28,276 bases of DNA from NCBI GenBank assembly GCA_003164655.1, contig PLTW01000126.1, positions 1 to 28,276 of the forward strand, in the 5' to 3' direction. The notes beneath the pieces are model-generated. The model had not been told where the DNA came from. It made no database searches and saw only the letters and a program-made list of their open reading frames with translations. Below are positions 1 to 7,013 of the stretch, one piece after another. The position numbers were made by a program, and so were the translations under genes. Position 1 is the first letter of the stretch. The number at the start of each line of letters is the position of its first letter. Source of the stretch: Actinomycetota bacterium. Its GTDB lineage: Bacteria > Actinomycetota > Thermoleophilia > UBA2241.

Positions 1-1153
1 GGCCGCCGAACACGATCGAGGCCTGAGCGCCGACCAGAGCCGCCAGGGCGCCGGCCTCGGCGTTGCCCAGGCGCGGTCCGCCCTGCACGACGGCCGCCTG
101 GATCGCCGACAGGCGGCCACGCAGTCGGTCGGGCGCCTCGACCTGCAGGATCGTGCTGCGAAACACGGCGGAGATCACGTCGGCCCAGCCGGCCACGGCG
201 AGCAGCAGCAGGGCCGCCCAGAGCCACGGCGAGAGCCCGAACGCCGCGATCGCCACCCCCCACACGGCGATCGCGGCGACCACGGCCCGTCCCGGCCGTA
301 CGACGCCGGCGGTCCAGCCCGAGAGCAGCATGCCGACCAGCGCGCCGGCGCCGGGCGCCGCGTAGAGGTAGCCGACGGTCTGCGGCCCGCCGTGAAAATG
401 AGCGAGCGCGACCGCCGGAAACAGCGCCGTGGGCATGCCCAGGATCATGGCGTTGAGGTCGGCCACGAAGCAGCCCTGCAGCGCCTGGCGGCCACGCAGG
501 TAGCGAAAGCCCTCCGCGATCGAGCGCAGGCCGAACTTCGTGCCCGTACCCTCGGGCGGCAGTGCGGGCAGCGCCAGCGACACGGCGACGGCGGCCGCGA
601 AGCTGGCCACGTCGATCCAGTACACGGCCGTCACCCCCCAGCGGGCGAGCAGCAGACCGCCGAGCGCCGGGCCGATGACCAGCGAGAGCTGCAAGAGGAG
701 CTGGCGCAGCACGTTGGCCGTGGCAAACGAGTCCCAGGGGACGAGGTTCATCATGATCGCCGTGCGGGCCGGGCTGTCGGCGCCGGCGAAGCCGGCGCCG
801 ACAGCGGCCAGCACGAAGATCGGCCACAGCGCCGGCTTGCCGCCCACGCTGTTCAGAGCAAGACCCACACTGCAGAGCGCCATCGCCAGCTGGGTCACCA
901 CGAGCATCTTGCGACGGTCGATGGCGTCGGCCACCGAGCCGCCGAGCAACGACCCCGCGAGCGCCGGCCCAAGCTGTGCGAGACTGACCAGGCCGACGTC
1001 GAGCGACGAGCCGGTGAGCAGGTAGACCTGGTAGAAGACGGCCACGAGGGTGAGCTGAGAGCCCACCTGCGACACCGCGAGGCCCAGCCAGAGCCGCCGG
1101 AACTGCGGGAACCGGCGCAGCGGCTCGAGGTCGATGACGGGCAGGTGTCTCAC
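1..1153 (-). CDS. MFS exporter, DHA3/EntS-like (3' end cut by window)
   Basis: Translation of the minus strand gives at least 384 residues of a multi-pass membrane protein with alternating hydrophobic helices. The loop after helix 2 carries a D-A-I-D-R-R-K motif, the usual MFS loop 2-3 signature. The overall pattern (FRRLWLG near the N-terminus, AGADSPARTAIMMNLVP in the middle, LRGRLSAIQ near the end) matches the MFS_3 / enterobactin-exporter-like (EntS) group of drug and siderophore exporters, so proton-driven export across the cytoplasmic membrane is likely; the substrate cannot be told. An in-frame TGA lies 48 bases upstream of the GTG at 1153, which is the first start codon after it. No strong Shine-Dalgarno sequence is visible, so the start is moderately sure. 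The C-terminus lies beyond position 1. It is host chromosome, just outside the integrated element. Confidence 0.85.
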   Translation of the reverse strand, partial: MRHLPVIDLEPLRRFPQFRRLWLGLAVSQVGSQLTLVAVFYQVYLLTGSSLDVGLVSLAQLGPALAGSLLGGSVADAIDRRKMLVVTQLAMALCSVGLALNSVGGKPALWPIFVLAAVGAGFAGADSPARTAIMMNLVPWDSFATANVLRQLLLQLSLVIGPALGGLLLARWGVTAVYWIDVASFAAAVAVSLALPALPPEGTGTKFGLRSIAEGFRYLRGRQALQGCFVADLNAMILGMPTALFPAVALAHFHGGPQTVGYLYAAPGAGALVGMLLSGWTAGVVRPGRAVVAAIAVWGVAIAAFGLSPWLWAALLLLAVAGWADVISAVFRSTILQVEAPDRLRGRLSAIQAAVVQGGPRLGNAEAGALAALVGAQASIVFGG

Positions 1154-1322
1154 CCGGGTCGCATCAAAGACGCCCGGCGCGGTGCTGGCCTGCCATCGTC
1201 ATACTTTTCGGCTCCCGATCCGATGTGCCTGAAGTCTATCGGCGCGCGGCTCGGGCATCCAGGAGGCCGTAAGACGAGTGGGCGCTGCTCGCGCCGGTAA
1301 TCGGGAGGTGCGGGAAGACTTC

Positions 1323-1369
1323 TTGGTAGCGGCGGGAGGACTCGAACCTACGACACGCGGATTATGATT
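1323..1369 (-). repeat. Distal attachment site (attL), tRNA-Met 3' fragment
   Basis: This 47-bp stretch repeats 16205-16251 with one difference (G at 1336, T at 16218). It corresponds to tRNA-Met nucleotides 32-77, from the anticodon loop to the encoded CCA, plus one flanking base. There is no 5' half here, so it is not a second tRNA gene. A crossover core starting in the anticodon loop is common for tyrosine integrases that use tRNA genes. Confidence 0.9.
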
Positions 1370-1510
1370 GTCGACCCGGCCGTTACAGCCCATGACGGCC
1401 CGGCACACTTCATTTGGCAAAATCGCCGCAAATCGGCGCCTTCTTCGCGCCGTGGTGACGTCCAACCTATCGCGTGTGACACCCCGTTACACCCCATATC
1501 CGGCGCGAGT

Positions 1511-1531
1511 GTTCACGAAATGTTCACAAGC
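1511..1531 (+). other. Candidate integrase arm-binding site (left)
   Basis: Two direct GTTCAC motifs spaced 11 bp apart (GTTCACGAAAT then GTTCACAAGC). The same 21-bp arrangement occurs at 16150-16170 with two substitutions, next to the other attachment site. In the circular form the two would flank attP, as arm-type sites of lambda-like integrases do. Binding is inferred. Confidence 0.55.
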
Positions 1532-1666
1532 GAGCGGTCTCACGGGCGCCCCGCGATCGACCCGCGGCCGCCTCCCCGTTCCTTGCTCGGTCCACCGCGC
1601 CATGCCATCGAACGAAGGGACAATCGACATGCCAAGCATCGTCTACACCGACCGCCGGAGATCGCC

Positions 1667-1918
1667 ATGAACGCCGACGCTCCGACCCCGCTCGCCACGC
1701 TGCCCACCGTGCTGACCGTCGACGAGCTCACCCACGTGCTGCGCGTCGGCGAAGACAAGGTGCGCATCCTGGTCGCCTCCGGTGAGCTCCGCCGCTTGAC
1801 CTACTCGCAGAAGCGCATCCTGGTCGCGCGACGCGAGGTCTTCGACTTTCTGGCCAGGTCGACCACAGCCGTGCCGACGGACCGCAAGTGCGGCAGCGAC
1901 GACGGCCAACCGTCCTAA
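1667..1918 (+). CDS. Excisionase-like helix-turn-helix protein
   Basis: 83 residues. Residues about 15-65 (LTVDELTHVLRVGEDKVR followed by a short wing and a basic strand ending in REVFDFLAR) match the MerR-like HTH_17 / excisionase fold: a tip helix that reads DNA and a wing that fits the minor groove. I chose ATG 1667 because GGAG lies 8 bases before it and because the longer upstream reading frame would run back into the attachment site. It lies about 300 bp from attL; in the excised circle it would sit just across attP from the integrase, the usual place for a recombination directionality factor. It could instead be a transcription regulator of the same fold. The C-terminal 15 residues are polar and look disordered. 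Confidence 0.7.
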   Translation: MNADAPTPLATLPTVLTVDELTHVLRVGEDKVRILVASGELRRLTYSQKRILVARREVFDFLARSTTAVPTDRKCGSDDGQPS

Positions 1919-1953
1919 TCACACTAACCGCATCTAACAGCCGGGGGAACATC

Positions 1954-2307
1954 ATGAACGAGACCACCGAAACGGCCACCGCTCGCCTTCTCGGCGTCGC
2001 GGTCTGCCCGCCACAAGACTCCTACCACGACCACCGTCACGTCGAGGTCGTCACAGCGACCGTGAAGGGCAAGCGCGAGCGCATCGTCTTCGTCCATCCC
2101 GACACGGCAGAGCAGCGCGATCGCGCCGAAGCGGCCAAGCGTGAACTCCTGCCGCACCCCATGCCGCGCCTCGGATCGCGCGCGCGGATCCGCGCCGCCG
2201 TACGGATCGTCGAGGGCATCGCCGAGGCCTGCGGATGGCAGCTGCAGGCGCCCGATGCCGCCATTCTCGCCGCGCTCGCACAGCAGGCAGCCCCGGCGGC
2301 GGCCTGA
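1954..2307 (+). CDS. Hypothetical protein, 117 aa
   Basis: I do not recognise this protein. ATG 1954 is preceded by GGGGGAA at a normal distance. The first 60 residues contain alternating polar and beta-prone stretches (HVEVVTATVKGKRERIVFVHPD), and the C-terminal part is helical and Ala-rich (RAAVRIVEGIAEACGWQLQ, then AAILAALAQQ). There is no signal peptide, membrane helix or Cys cluster. It follows the excisionase-like gene by 35 bp, and its stop overlaps the next start by one base (TGATG), so the three genes probably form one short operon at the left end of the element. Confidence 0.65.
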   Translation: MNETTETATARLLGVAVCPPQDSYHDHRHVEVVTATVKGKRERIVFVHPDTAEQRDRAEAAKRELLPHPMPRLGSRARIRAAVRIVEGIAEACGWQLQAPDAAILAALAQQAAPAAA

Positions 2308-2885
2308 TGGCGCTCGCCGAGCTCGGCACCTTCGCTCTGCCGGCGCCGCTTCGCGCCGCCGGCTTCGCGACCCCCGAAGAGTGGCTGCAGGAGTGCCGGC
2401 GCGCGCTCGCCTCGGCGCTCGACGGTCACATCGTCATCGACGGCCAGCCGGTCCTGGCCGCCGGCGACTTCGACGCGCGGTTCTGGCACGTCGCTACGAC
2501 TGCCGTGTCCTGGTCGACGCAGCGGCAGCTCGCGCCCGATCGCTGCGCGATCATGACGCAGATCGGCGACGTGCTCGAGCGGCTCGCTGCTGGCGATCCG
2601 CGGGCCGTCTCCTGGCACGAGAGGTACGACCGCCGCCGGCGGCCGGGCAAGGGGCGGCGCAGCGCCGAGCGTCTCATGCTGGCGCCGCTCGACTTCTCTT
2701 TCGTCGCGACGCTGCGCGAGGGGCGCGATGCTGTCTACTTCGGCACGGCCTGGGCGCTCGACGGCCTCGGCCGGCAGAGGGCCATGCGCAGGGCCGCCGG
2801 CGGCGGCCTCCTGCCCTTGCCGGGGCCCGGCGCCTGGATCACGGCCGAGATCCTCAGGTCGTCGAGGCCGATCGCGGCGGACTAG
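2307..2885 (+). CDS. Hypothetical protein, 192 aa
   Basis: Not recognised. The start is the ATG of a TGATG overlap with the preceding gene, which suggests translational coupling. The protein is soluble and mixed in character: an N-terminal helical part (about 15-40), a polar central region with a basic RRRRPGKGRR stretch near residue 115, then a more hydrophobic part (LAPLDFSFVATLREG). No catalytic motif stands out. It ends with TAG and converges with the gene at 2981-3454; the 95 bp between them hold small GC-rich inverted repeats (for example CGCTCC/GGAGCG) that may serve as a two-way terminator. Confidence 0.65.
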   Translation: MALAELGTFALPAPLRAAGFATPEEWLQECRRALASALDGHIVIDGQPVLAAGDFDARFWHVATTAVSWSTQRQLAPDRCAIMTQIGDVLERLAAGDPRAVSWHERYDRRRRPGKGRRSAERLMLAPLDFSFVATLREGRDAVYFGTAWALDGLGRQRAMRRAAGGGLLPLPGPGAWITAEILRSSRPIAAD

Positions 2886-2980
2886 GCCATCCGTCACCGG
2901 CGCCCTGTACGCTGACGACCGACAGGGGCTCGCTCCGGGCGCGGAGCGGGCCCTCGTCGCGTCTCAGATCGGAAGGCCGC

Positions 2981-3454
2981 TCACGGGCCGCCAGGGCGCC
3001 CGCCATGCTCGCGGTGCGTGCGCTGGCGCAGGGCGTCGAGCTCGCGCTGCGCCAGTCGTTCCGCATAGAGTTCTCTGAGGTGCTCGAGGTGGCAGCTCAA
3101 GCACAGTCCGCTTCGGGCAACCCTGATCGGATGTAACCCACACGATGGGCACAGGTCAGGCGCCACCGGGCGCCCACAGGTCGGACAGGACTCCCGGCGT
3201 GTGTCGTCGTGGGTCAGACGGCGGGCGTGCAGCAGGGCCTCGCGCATCTCGGACGGCATGTGCTTGCCGCGGCGCTGGCCGATAACCTGGCCGGTGCGCG
3301 ATCCCGGCCGTCGCAGGCTCACGTCGAAACGGGCGGCGGCGCGTTCGACCGACTTGCGCGTGCGGTCCATGGCGACGGCCAGAGCCTCAGCGCCGAGAGT
3401 GGCATTGGCTCTCAGGTAGCGAAGCTCCGTCGATGACCAGGGCCGGGGTGCCAT
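2981..3454 (-). CDS. DNA-binding protein with N-terminal HTH and zinc-ribbon cysteines
   Basis: 157 residues from ATG 3454. Residues 5-45 (WSSTELRYLRANATLGAEAL, then RTRKSVERAAARF) look like the small Myb/GcrA-type helix-turn-helix found in many actinophage regulators. The C-terminal half has three CxxC pairs (CPTC, CPSC, and CLSC followed by H), suggesting zinc ribbons, and ends in a charged helix rich in Arg and Glu. It is likely a transcription or packaging-linked DNA-binding protein. It stands alone behind its own promoter region between the capsid operon and the left-end genes. A box 17 bp before its start recurs upstream of terS, so it may belong to the same regulon or control it; this is inference. 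The Shine-Dalgarno site (AGGGTG) is modest. Confidence 0.6.
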   Translation of the reverse strand: MAPRPWSSTELRYLRANATLGAEALAVAMDRTRKSVERAAARFDVSLRRPGSRTGQVIGQRRGKHMPSEMREALLHARRLTHDDTRRESCPTCGRPVAPDLCPSCGLHPIRVARSGLCLSCHLEHLRELYAERLAQRELDALRQRTHREHGGRPGGP

Positions 3455-3470
3455 CGAGAAACACCCTGAC

Positions 3471-3488
3471 GAATTACCCGGAAGTTTC
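3471..3488 (-). promoter_or_regulatory. Shared box upstream of two minus-strand operons (copy 1)
   Basis: GAATTACCCGGAAGTTTC on the plus strand lies 17 bp upstream of the start of the 157-residue DNA-binding protein. A close copy, GAATTACCGGAAAC, lies at 6664-6677 upstream of terS. It is a candidate operator or activator site. Confidence 0.35.
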
Positions 3489-3539
3489 TGAGTCGTCTTA
3501 GGAGGACTCACGCGGTGCCGCGGGGCGAGTGTCTTTGCC

Positions 3540-3577
3540 GGCGCGAGGGCCCCGAGGCCAACGAAGGCCCTCGCGCC
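3540..3577 (-). terminator. Hairpin downstream of the capsid operon
   Basis: A perfect 12-bp inverted repeat, GGCGCGAGGGCC (3540-3551) and GGCCCTCGCGCC (3566-3577), with a 14-base loop, lies about 85 bp beyond the capsid stop codon. There is no T tract, as is common in GC-rich genomes, so termination is inferred from position and stability. Confidence 0.55.
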
Positions 3578-3661
3578 TAGACCGCTATCGGCTCGGGATG
3601 ATGAACCGAGCTTCTGCGGTGCCTGTGCATCGCGCCGAGGCCGGCACGCGACGCGCAGCTG

Positions 3662-4894
3662 TTATGCGTCGAAGTTCTCGATCACGCACCAGGCCAGGGG
3701 CTGCCTGACCACAAAGGCGAAGCGCCCTTCGGTGAGCAACTGGACCTGGTTTCGCACGAAGAAGTCGGCGTGCGACTGCGAGACCGCGACGTAGATATCG
3801 CCACGGATGAAGCCGCTGAGCGACGAGGTGGCACCCACGAGCGGCTGTCCGAGGGGCGCAGCCGATGTGATGATCGTCGCCAGGCCACCGGGGGTCAGAG
3901 GCGCGTTCGGATCGAAGACGGGCCGGCCCTCGGTGTCTTTGAGCTCGCGCAGCTGCAGAGCGTCGCTCGGGTGCAGGAGCAGTACGTTCGGCGTGTAGAA
4001 GGTCATGGTGGCCGCCTGGATCGCCTCGATCGCGGCCGAGATGGCGTCGAGCTGCGGCTGCGAGCCGACGGCGGCCTTCGTCACACTCAGGACGTTCGGC
4101 GCGTTGAGGATCCCGGTCAGGTGCGTGCCTGGGTCGGGAGCGCCCAGCGAACCGTTGCCGGCGATCATGCCGGTCTGGAGGCGACTCTTGACCATGAACA
4201 GCAACCGGGCCTGGAGCAGATCCTCGAGCACGGCCGCGTCGTCGAGTGCCTGGCGCGTCGCCGGGATGCGCCGCACGTAGGTCGTCCTCGGCTCGAAGTT
4301 CACCTGGGGCTCGGGGGCGGCGACCCCTTCCGATGTCTCGGCGGCGGCGCCGACCTCGATCGTCTCGAACATGTACTCGGCGTTGTCGAAGGGGATCGGC
4401 ACCCAGCTGATGAGCTCGACGAGACTGAGTGGCGGCTGCGGGTAGGCCTCGAGTCCGGGCGCTCGCCAGGTCTCCTCGGGGTAGTCGTTGGTGGTCGTCA
4501 CGGCGGCGCGGAACTCGTGAGGCGCCACCAGCGCAAACTGCCGGGAACGGCCGAGGGCGCGGAAGTCGCCGCCGCTGCCGCTGTCCCAGTTCATGAGGTC
4601 GTGGATAGCGGCCGTCGGCCGCCAGGGCGATGATCTGCGGGTCATGGTCGCCTCCGTTAGGGCCGAACCGACTGCACGCTGGCGCTCTTCCTGCTCGGCC
4701 ATGAGGTGGTGCTCAAGATCGTTCGAGGCCATGATGCGGGCCCACTCGGGACCGTCCAGCCTTATGCCTCCAGGCTTGTGGGCCGCCTGGCCGGAGAGCC
4801 GCGAACTGACTTCACCCTGCCGGCGTATTTCCTTCTCGCCTTTGCGCAGGTTCTCGAGGGCGACGCCGAGAGGGTCGCGTGGCTGGTCTTTCAT
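3662..4894 (-). CDS. HK97-fold major capsid protein
   Basis: 410 residues. The part after residue 105 follows the HK97 (Phage_capsid) pattern: an E-loop-like stretch with prolines (about 140-165), the spine region near RTTYVRRIPATRQAL, a P-domain segment TPNVLLLHPSDALQLRELKD-TEGRP at about 301-325, and a C-terminal A-domain strand VQLLTEGRFAFVVRQP. Residues 1-95 are highly charged, helical and Gln/Glu/Arg-rich, like the delta (scaffolding) domain that is cleaved in HK97-type heads, although no protease gene is seen nearby. The ATG overlaps the TGA of the upstream 61-residue gene (ATGA), with GGGAGG before it, so translation is probably coupled. It assembles the icosahedral shell. Encapsulin is a possible alternative for this fold, but the small terminase in the same operon favours a viral head. 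Confidence 0.88.
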   Translation of the reverse strand: MKDQPRDPLGVALENLRKGEKEIRRQGEVSSRLSGQAAHKPGGIRLDGPEWARIMASNDLEHHLMAEQEERQRAVGSALTEATMTRRSSPWRPTAAIHDLMNWDSGSGGDFRALGRSRQFALVAPHEFRAAVTTTNDYPEETWRAPGLEAYPQPPLSLVELISWVPIPFDNAEYMFETIEVGAAAETSEGVAAPEPQVNFEPRTTYVRRIPATRQALDDAAVLEDLLQARLLFMVKSRLQTGMIAGNGSLGAPDPGTHLTGILNAPNVLSVTKAAVGSQPQLDAISAAIEAIQAATMTFYTPNVLLLHPSDALQLRELKDTEGRPVFDPNAPLTPGGLATIITSAAPLGQPLVGATSSLSGFIRGDIYVAVSQSHADFFVRNQVQLLTEGRFAFVVRQPLAWCVIENFDA

Positions 4895-5076
4895 CGTGGC
4901 CTCCCGGGGCCGTCGGTGGTCTCGTCGTCGGGAACGTCGCCGTGCATCGCCACGCGCCCGATCTCGACGGCCGCGCAGGCCTTCGCGCTCTCGACGCGCC
5001 GCGCGATCTTGGCCGAGACGCCGATATCTGTCGGCGATGCCGAGGAAGCCTGGTCGGCGCGTTCCTGGTCTGTCAT
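4891..5076 (-). CDS. Small acidic protein coupled to the capsid gene
   Basis: 61 residues, with GGAGG seven bases before ATG 5076. The protein is polar, starts MTDQERADQ, and has one predicted helix in the middle (SAKIARRVESAKACAAVEIG) with an acidic, Pro/Gly-rich tail. It shares an ATGA overlap with the major capsid gene, so the ribosome likely moves straight from one to the other. The family is not recognised. Position suggests a head-assembly role such as scaffold or decoration protein, but the sequence itself does not show this. Confidence 0.65.
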   Translation of the reverse strand: MTDQERADQASSASPTDIGVSAKIARRVESAKACAAVEIGRVAMHGDVPDDETTDGPGRPR

Positions 5077-5143
5077 CTTGGCTCCTCCGTCGAGCCGCGG
5101 TTGTTGCGGCCCGATGGTCACACGTCCGTCACGCAAAAGAGGT

Positions 5144-5584
5144 CTACTGAGCCTGCGCAGCCTCGTCGGTGGCCGAAAATGTGACCCGCACCGCCGCTTC
5201 GGGCGCGAAGAAGTGTTCGAGGGCGGCCGCCAGGTCATCGCCGAGCTCGTCGCACAGAGCGGCGACCTCGGGCCGCGCCACGGCGGCGACGCGGCGGAAC
5301 TTTTCGGCCAGCACGTGAGCTTCGGCGAGCGACTCCAACACAGCCTCGTCGGGACTGTCCGGCAGGGCGAAATCACCGTCGCTCAGGGCGGCCAGGGCGG
5401 CGCCGACCTTCGCCGGCGTCTCTCGACCGCCGATGAGGGAGCAGACGAGGGCCCGGAAGTTGGCGATCGAGGCGCGGCGGCCGCGAGATCTACAGGCGTC
5501 GCCGCACCAGCGTCGCCGACGGCCGCTGCCGGGCGGCTGGGCGATCGGTGCGCCGCAGGCGAGACAATTCTGCGCGACGGTCAT
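5144..5584 (-). CDS. Zinc-ribbon protein, downstream paralogue
   Basis: 146 residues. The N-terminus has C7-x2-C10-x16-C27-x3-C31 with a basic run between the pairs (GRRRRWCGDACR), a CGNR/MYM-like zinc knuckle of the kind that can bind nucleic acid. The rest is helical: LPDSPDEAVLESLAEAHVLA, then an acidic helix DELGDDLAAALEHFF. The upstream neighbour has identical cysteine spacing and also carries a PDEAV helix start, so the two look like an old tandem duplication. Start ATG 5584 overlaps the neighbour's TGA (ATGA). It lies between terS and the capsid gene, where complete phages have large terminase, portal and protease. Its function is unknown; the gene ends with TAG. Confidence 0.7.
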   Translation of the reverse strand: MTVAQNCLACGAPIAQPPGSGRRRRWCGDACRSRGRRASIANFRALVCSLIGGRETPAKVGAALAALSDGDFALPDSPDEAVLESLAEAHVLAEKFRRVAAVARPEVAALCDELGDDLAAALEHFFAPEAAVRVTFSATDEAAQAQ

Positions 5585-6015
5585 GGCTGACCTCCCGGCT
5601 CTGAGGTGTCCTGGAGGGCGGCGCGCGTCGGGAAGTAGCGCGCCAGCACACTCCCGATCTCCTCTGAGGCCTTCGCGCAGCGCCAGGCCAGGCGCCCGCG
5701 CGCCCTCGACCCACAGACCGCCAGGCGACCGACGTCGGCCTTCGTGTCGCGCACCACGGCCACGACCGCCTCGTCGGGGTCGGACGGCAAGTTGAGCGCC
5801 TCGAGCGGCAGCTCGACCTCGGGCAGGATCACGGGCCAGGAAGGCGGCCCGGTGAGGGCCTCCATGACGTCGGATCGCCGGCGACGGGCCTCGTGCTTCT
5901 TGCGGCAGCTGTCGCCGCAGAAGCGCCTGGGCCTCCCGCCGTGAATGGGCTGGCGCAGCGGCTCATCGCACTCCATGCAGGTGTCAAACAACCTCGACCA
6001 CCGTCCCGTCGTCAC
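5581..6015 (-). CDS. Zinc-ribbon protein, upstream paralogue
   Basis: 144 residues from GTG 6015, which has GAGG just upstream. A later ATG would remove the first cysteine of the zinc motif, so I prefer the GTG. Cysteines C13-x2-C16-x16-C33-x3-C37 (RRFCGDSCRKKHEARRRR) have the same spacing as in the next gene and are followed by a strongly basic stretch, which suggests nucleic-acid binding. The C-terminal half has a PDEAV helix and a long helix with further Cys residues (AVCGSRARGRLAWRCAKASE). It overlaps terS by 32 bp and the next gene by 4 bp, so the operon is read as one coupled unit. Its role is not known. Confidence 0.68.
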   Translation of the reverse strand: MTTGRWSRLFDTCMECDEPLRQPIHGGRPRRFCGDSCRKKHEARRRRSDVMEALTGPPSWPVILPEVELPLEALNLPSDPDEAVVAVVRDTKADVGRLAVCGSRARGRLAWRCAKASEEIGSVLARYFPTRAALQDTSEPGGQP

Positions 6016-6616
6016 CGACCTCGATCACGGTCTCGCCGTGGGCGGTTCGCACTCGCACCGCCTCGGCGTCCATCGCGGCGAGCTCCTCGTCGGCGGCGCG
6101 ATCAATCTCGCGGCGCAGCTGGCCCAACATGCTCGTGCCCGCCAGCTTTAGCAGGTCGAGCCGGATCCGGGACTCGGGGCTGAGGCCAAACCGCTGCGAG
6201 AGCCGGTCGATCAGCAGTGCGGCGTCGCGCTCCTGGCGCAGGAAGGGTGACGGGGTCGGCAGGATCTCGCGCTGGATGCGGTGGCCGGCCTCATCGAAGA
6301 CCGCCGGCCGCTCGATCACCATGCCGTACTTACGGATGTACATGCCGGCCTCGCGGTGGCGGATCACAGCCACGCAGAGCGCCTCGATCGTCGGCAGGTC
6401 GGCGGCCCGCAGCATGCCCTGGTTGGCGATCTCCTGCAGCAGGACCTGCCAGAGATCCTTGACCGCCTTGCGGCTCGGCAGGGCCTTCGGCAGGGGGATA
6501 GTCGTCGCCTGATGCGGCGTGATGGCGCCGCTCCACTCGGGAGCGATCGCCACGGTCTTCTTGTGGTGGTGCTGCGTTCCGCGGCGCGGCGAACTGGGGT
6601 CCGTTCTGCCCTTCAT
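5984..6616 (-). CDS. terS: P27-family phage terminase small subunit
   Basis: 210 residues. Residues about 50-165 follow the P27 small terminase pattern: a tryptophan helix (KDLWQVLLQEIANQGML), the L-x2-D-x3-I-E-A-L-C-x2-V core, a helix with REAGMYIRKYGMV, and the C-terminal FGLSPESRIRL motif typical of the family. TerS binds the packaging site on DNA and hands it to a large terminase, which is absent here; packaging would need a helper phage's large subunit. The His/Lys-rich N-terminus (about residues 8-22) is probably flexible. I chose ATG 6616, with AGGATGG upstream; GTG 6634 is possible. It is the first gene of the packaging/capsid operon. Confidence 0.85.
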   Translation of the reverse strand: MKGRTDPSSPRRGTQHHHKKTVAIAPEWSGAITPHQATTIPLPKALPSRKAVKDLWQVLLQEIANQGMLRAADLPTIEALCVAVIRHREAGMYIRKYGMVIERPAVFDEAGHRIQREILPTPSPFLRQERDAALLIDRLSQRFGLSPESRIRLDLLKLAGTSMLGQLRREIDRAADEELAAMDAEAVRVRTAHGETVIEVGDDGTVVEVV

Positions 6617-7013
6617 CCGACCATCCTGGCCCACGCGTCACGCGTTTCGTCGGGAGGGCCGTGGAATTACCGGAAACCGGAGCATTTTGCGCCACGCCTA
6701 AAAACCAAATTCGTGGTGACGGCCCGCGTTGTGGGTGCCCGGTACGCGAGGTTGCGGCGGGGAGCGGCGCCAGGAGACCCCCTTATGGGTCGCAGGAGGC
6801 TCCACGCCTTGGGTTGTTGTCCGAGACTCCCGAAACCACGAGGTTTCCGGCGGTGGATGGTGGCCTTCTCACCTGAAGGCCACCATCCTGCGTTGAGGCC
6901 ACCATCCCACCGTTCGTCGACGTCGCTGCGGGCAGGCGGGGACGCGGAGAGATCGTCCGAGACGAACGGCGAGGGATAGGTCAGAATGGTGACCCTCGAG
7001 ACCGGGGGTCGAA
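6617..7013. other. 397-bp gene-free block upstream of terS; candidate packaging/regulatory site
   Basis: No convincing gene lies here, and it is the longest non-coding stretch of the element. It holds a perfect 13-bp inverted repeat, GGATGGTGGCCTT (6855-6867) and AAGGCCACCATCC (6876-6888), with an 8-base loop; a third copy of GGCCACCATCC at 6897-6907; an imperfect GAAACC/GGTTTC repeat around 6832-6849; and the GAATTACCGGAAAC box at 6664-6677. A weak minus-strand promoter (TTGGTT, 16 bp, AATGCT; 6681-6708) could serve terS. In cos phages the cohesive-end site often lies beside terS, so this is the best place to look for a packaging signal; that is inference. Confidence 0.45.

Noticed and set aside
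1323..1369. Second tRNA gene at the left end
   Set aside because: Only nucleotides 32-77 of the tRNA are present; the sequence upstream does not pair to an acceptor or D arm. It is an attachment site.
3662..4894. Encapsulin shell protein
   Set aside because: The fold is shared, but the operon holds a small terminase, a long charged delta-like N-terminus is present, and no cargo enzyme is adjacent.
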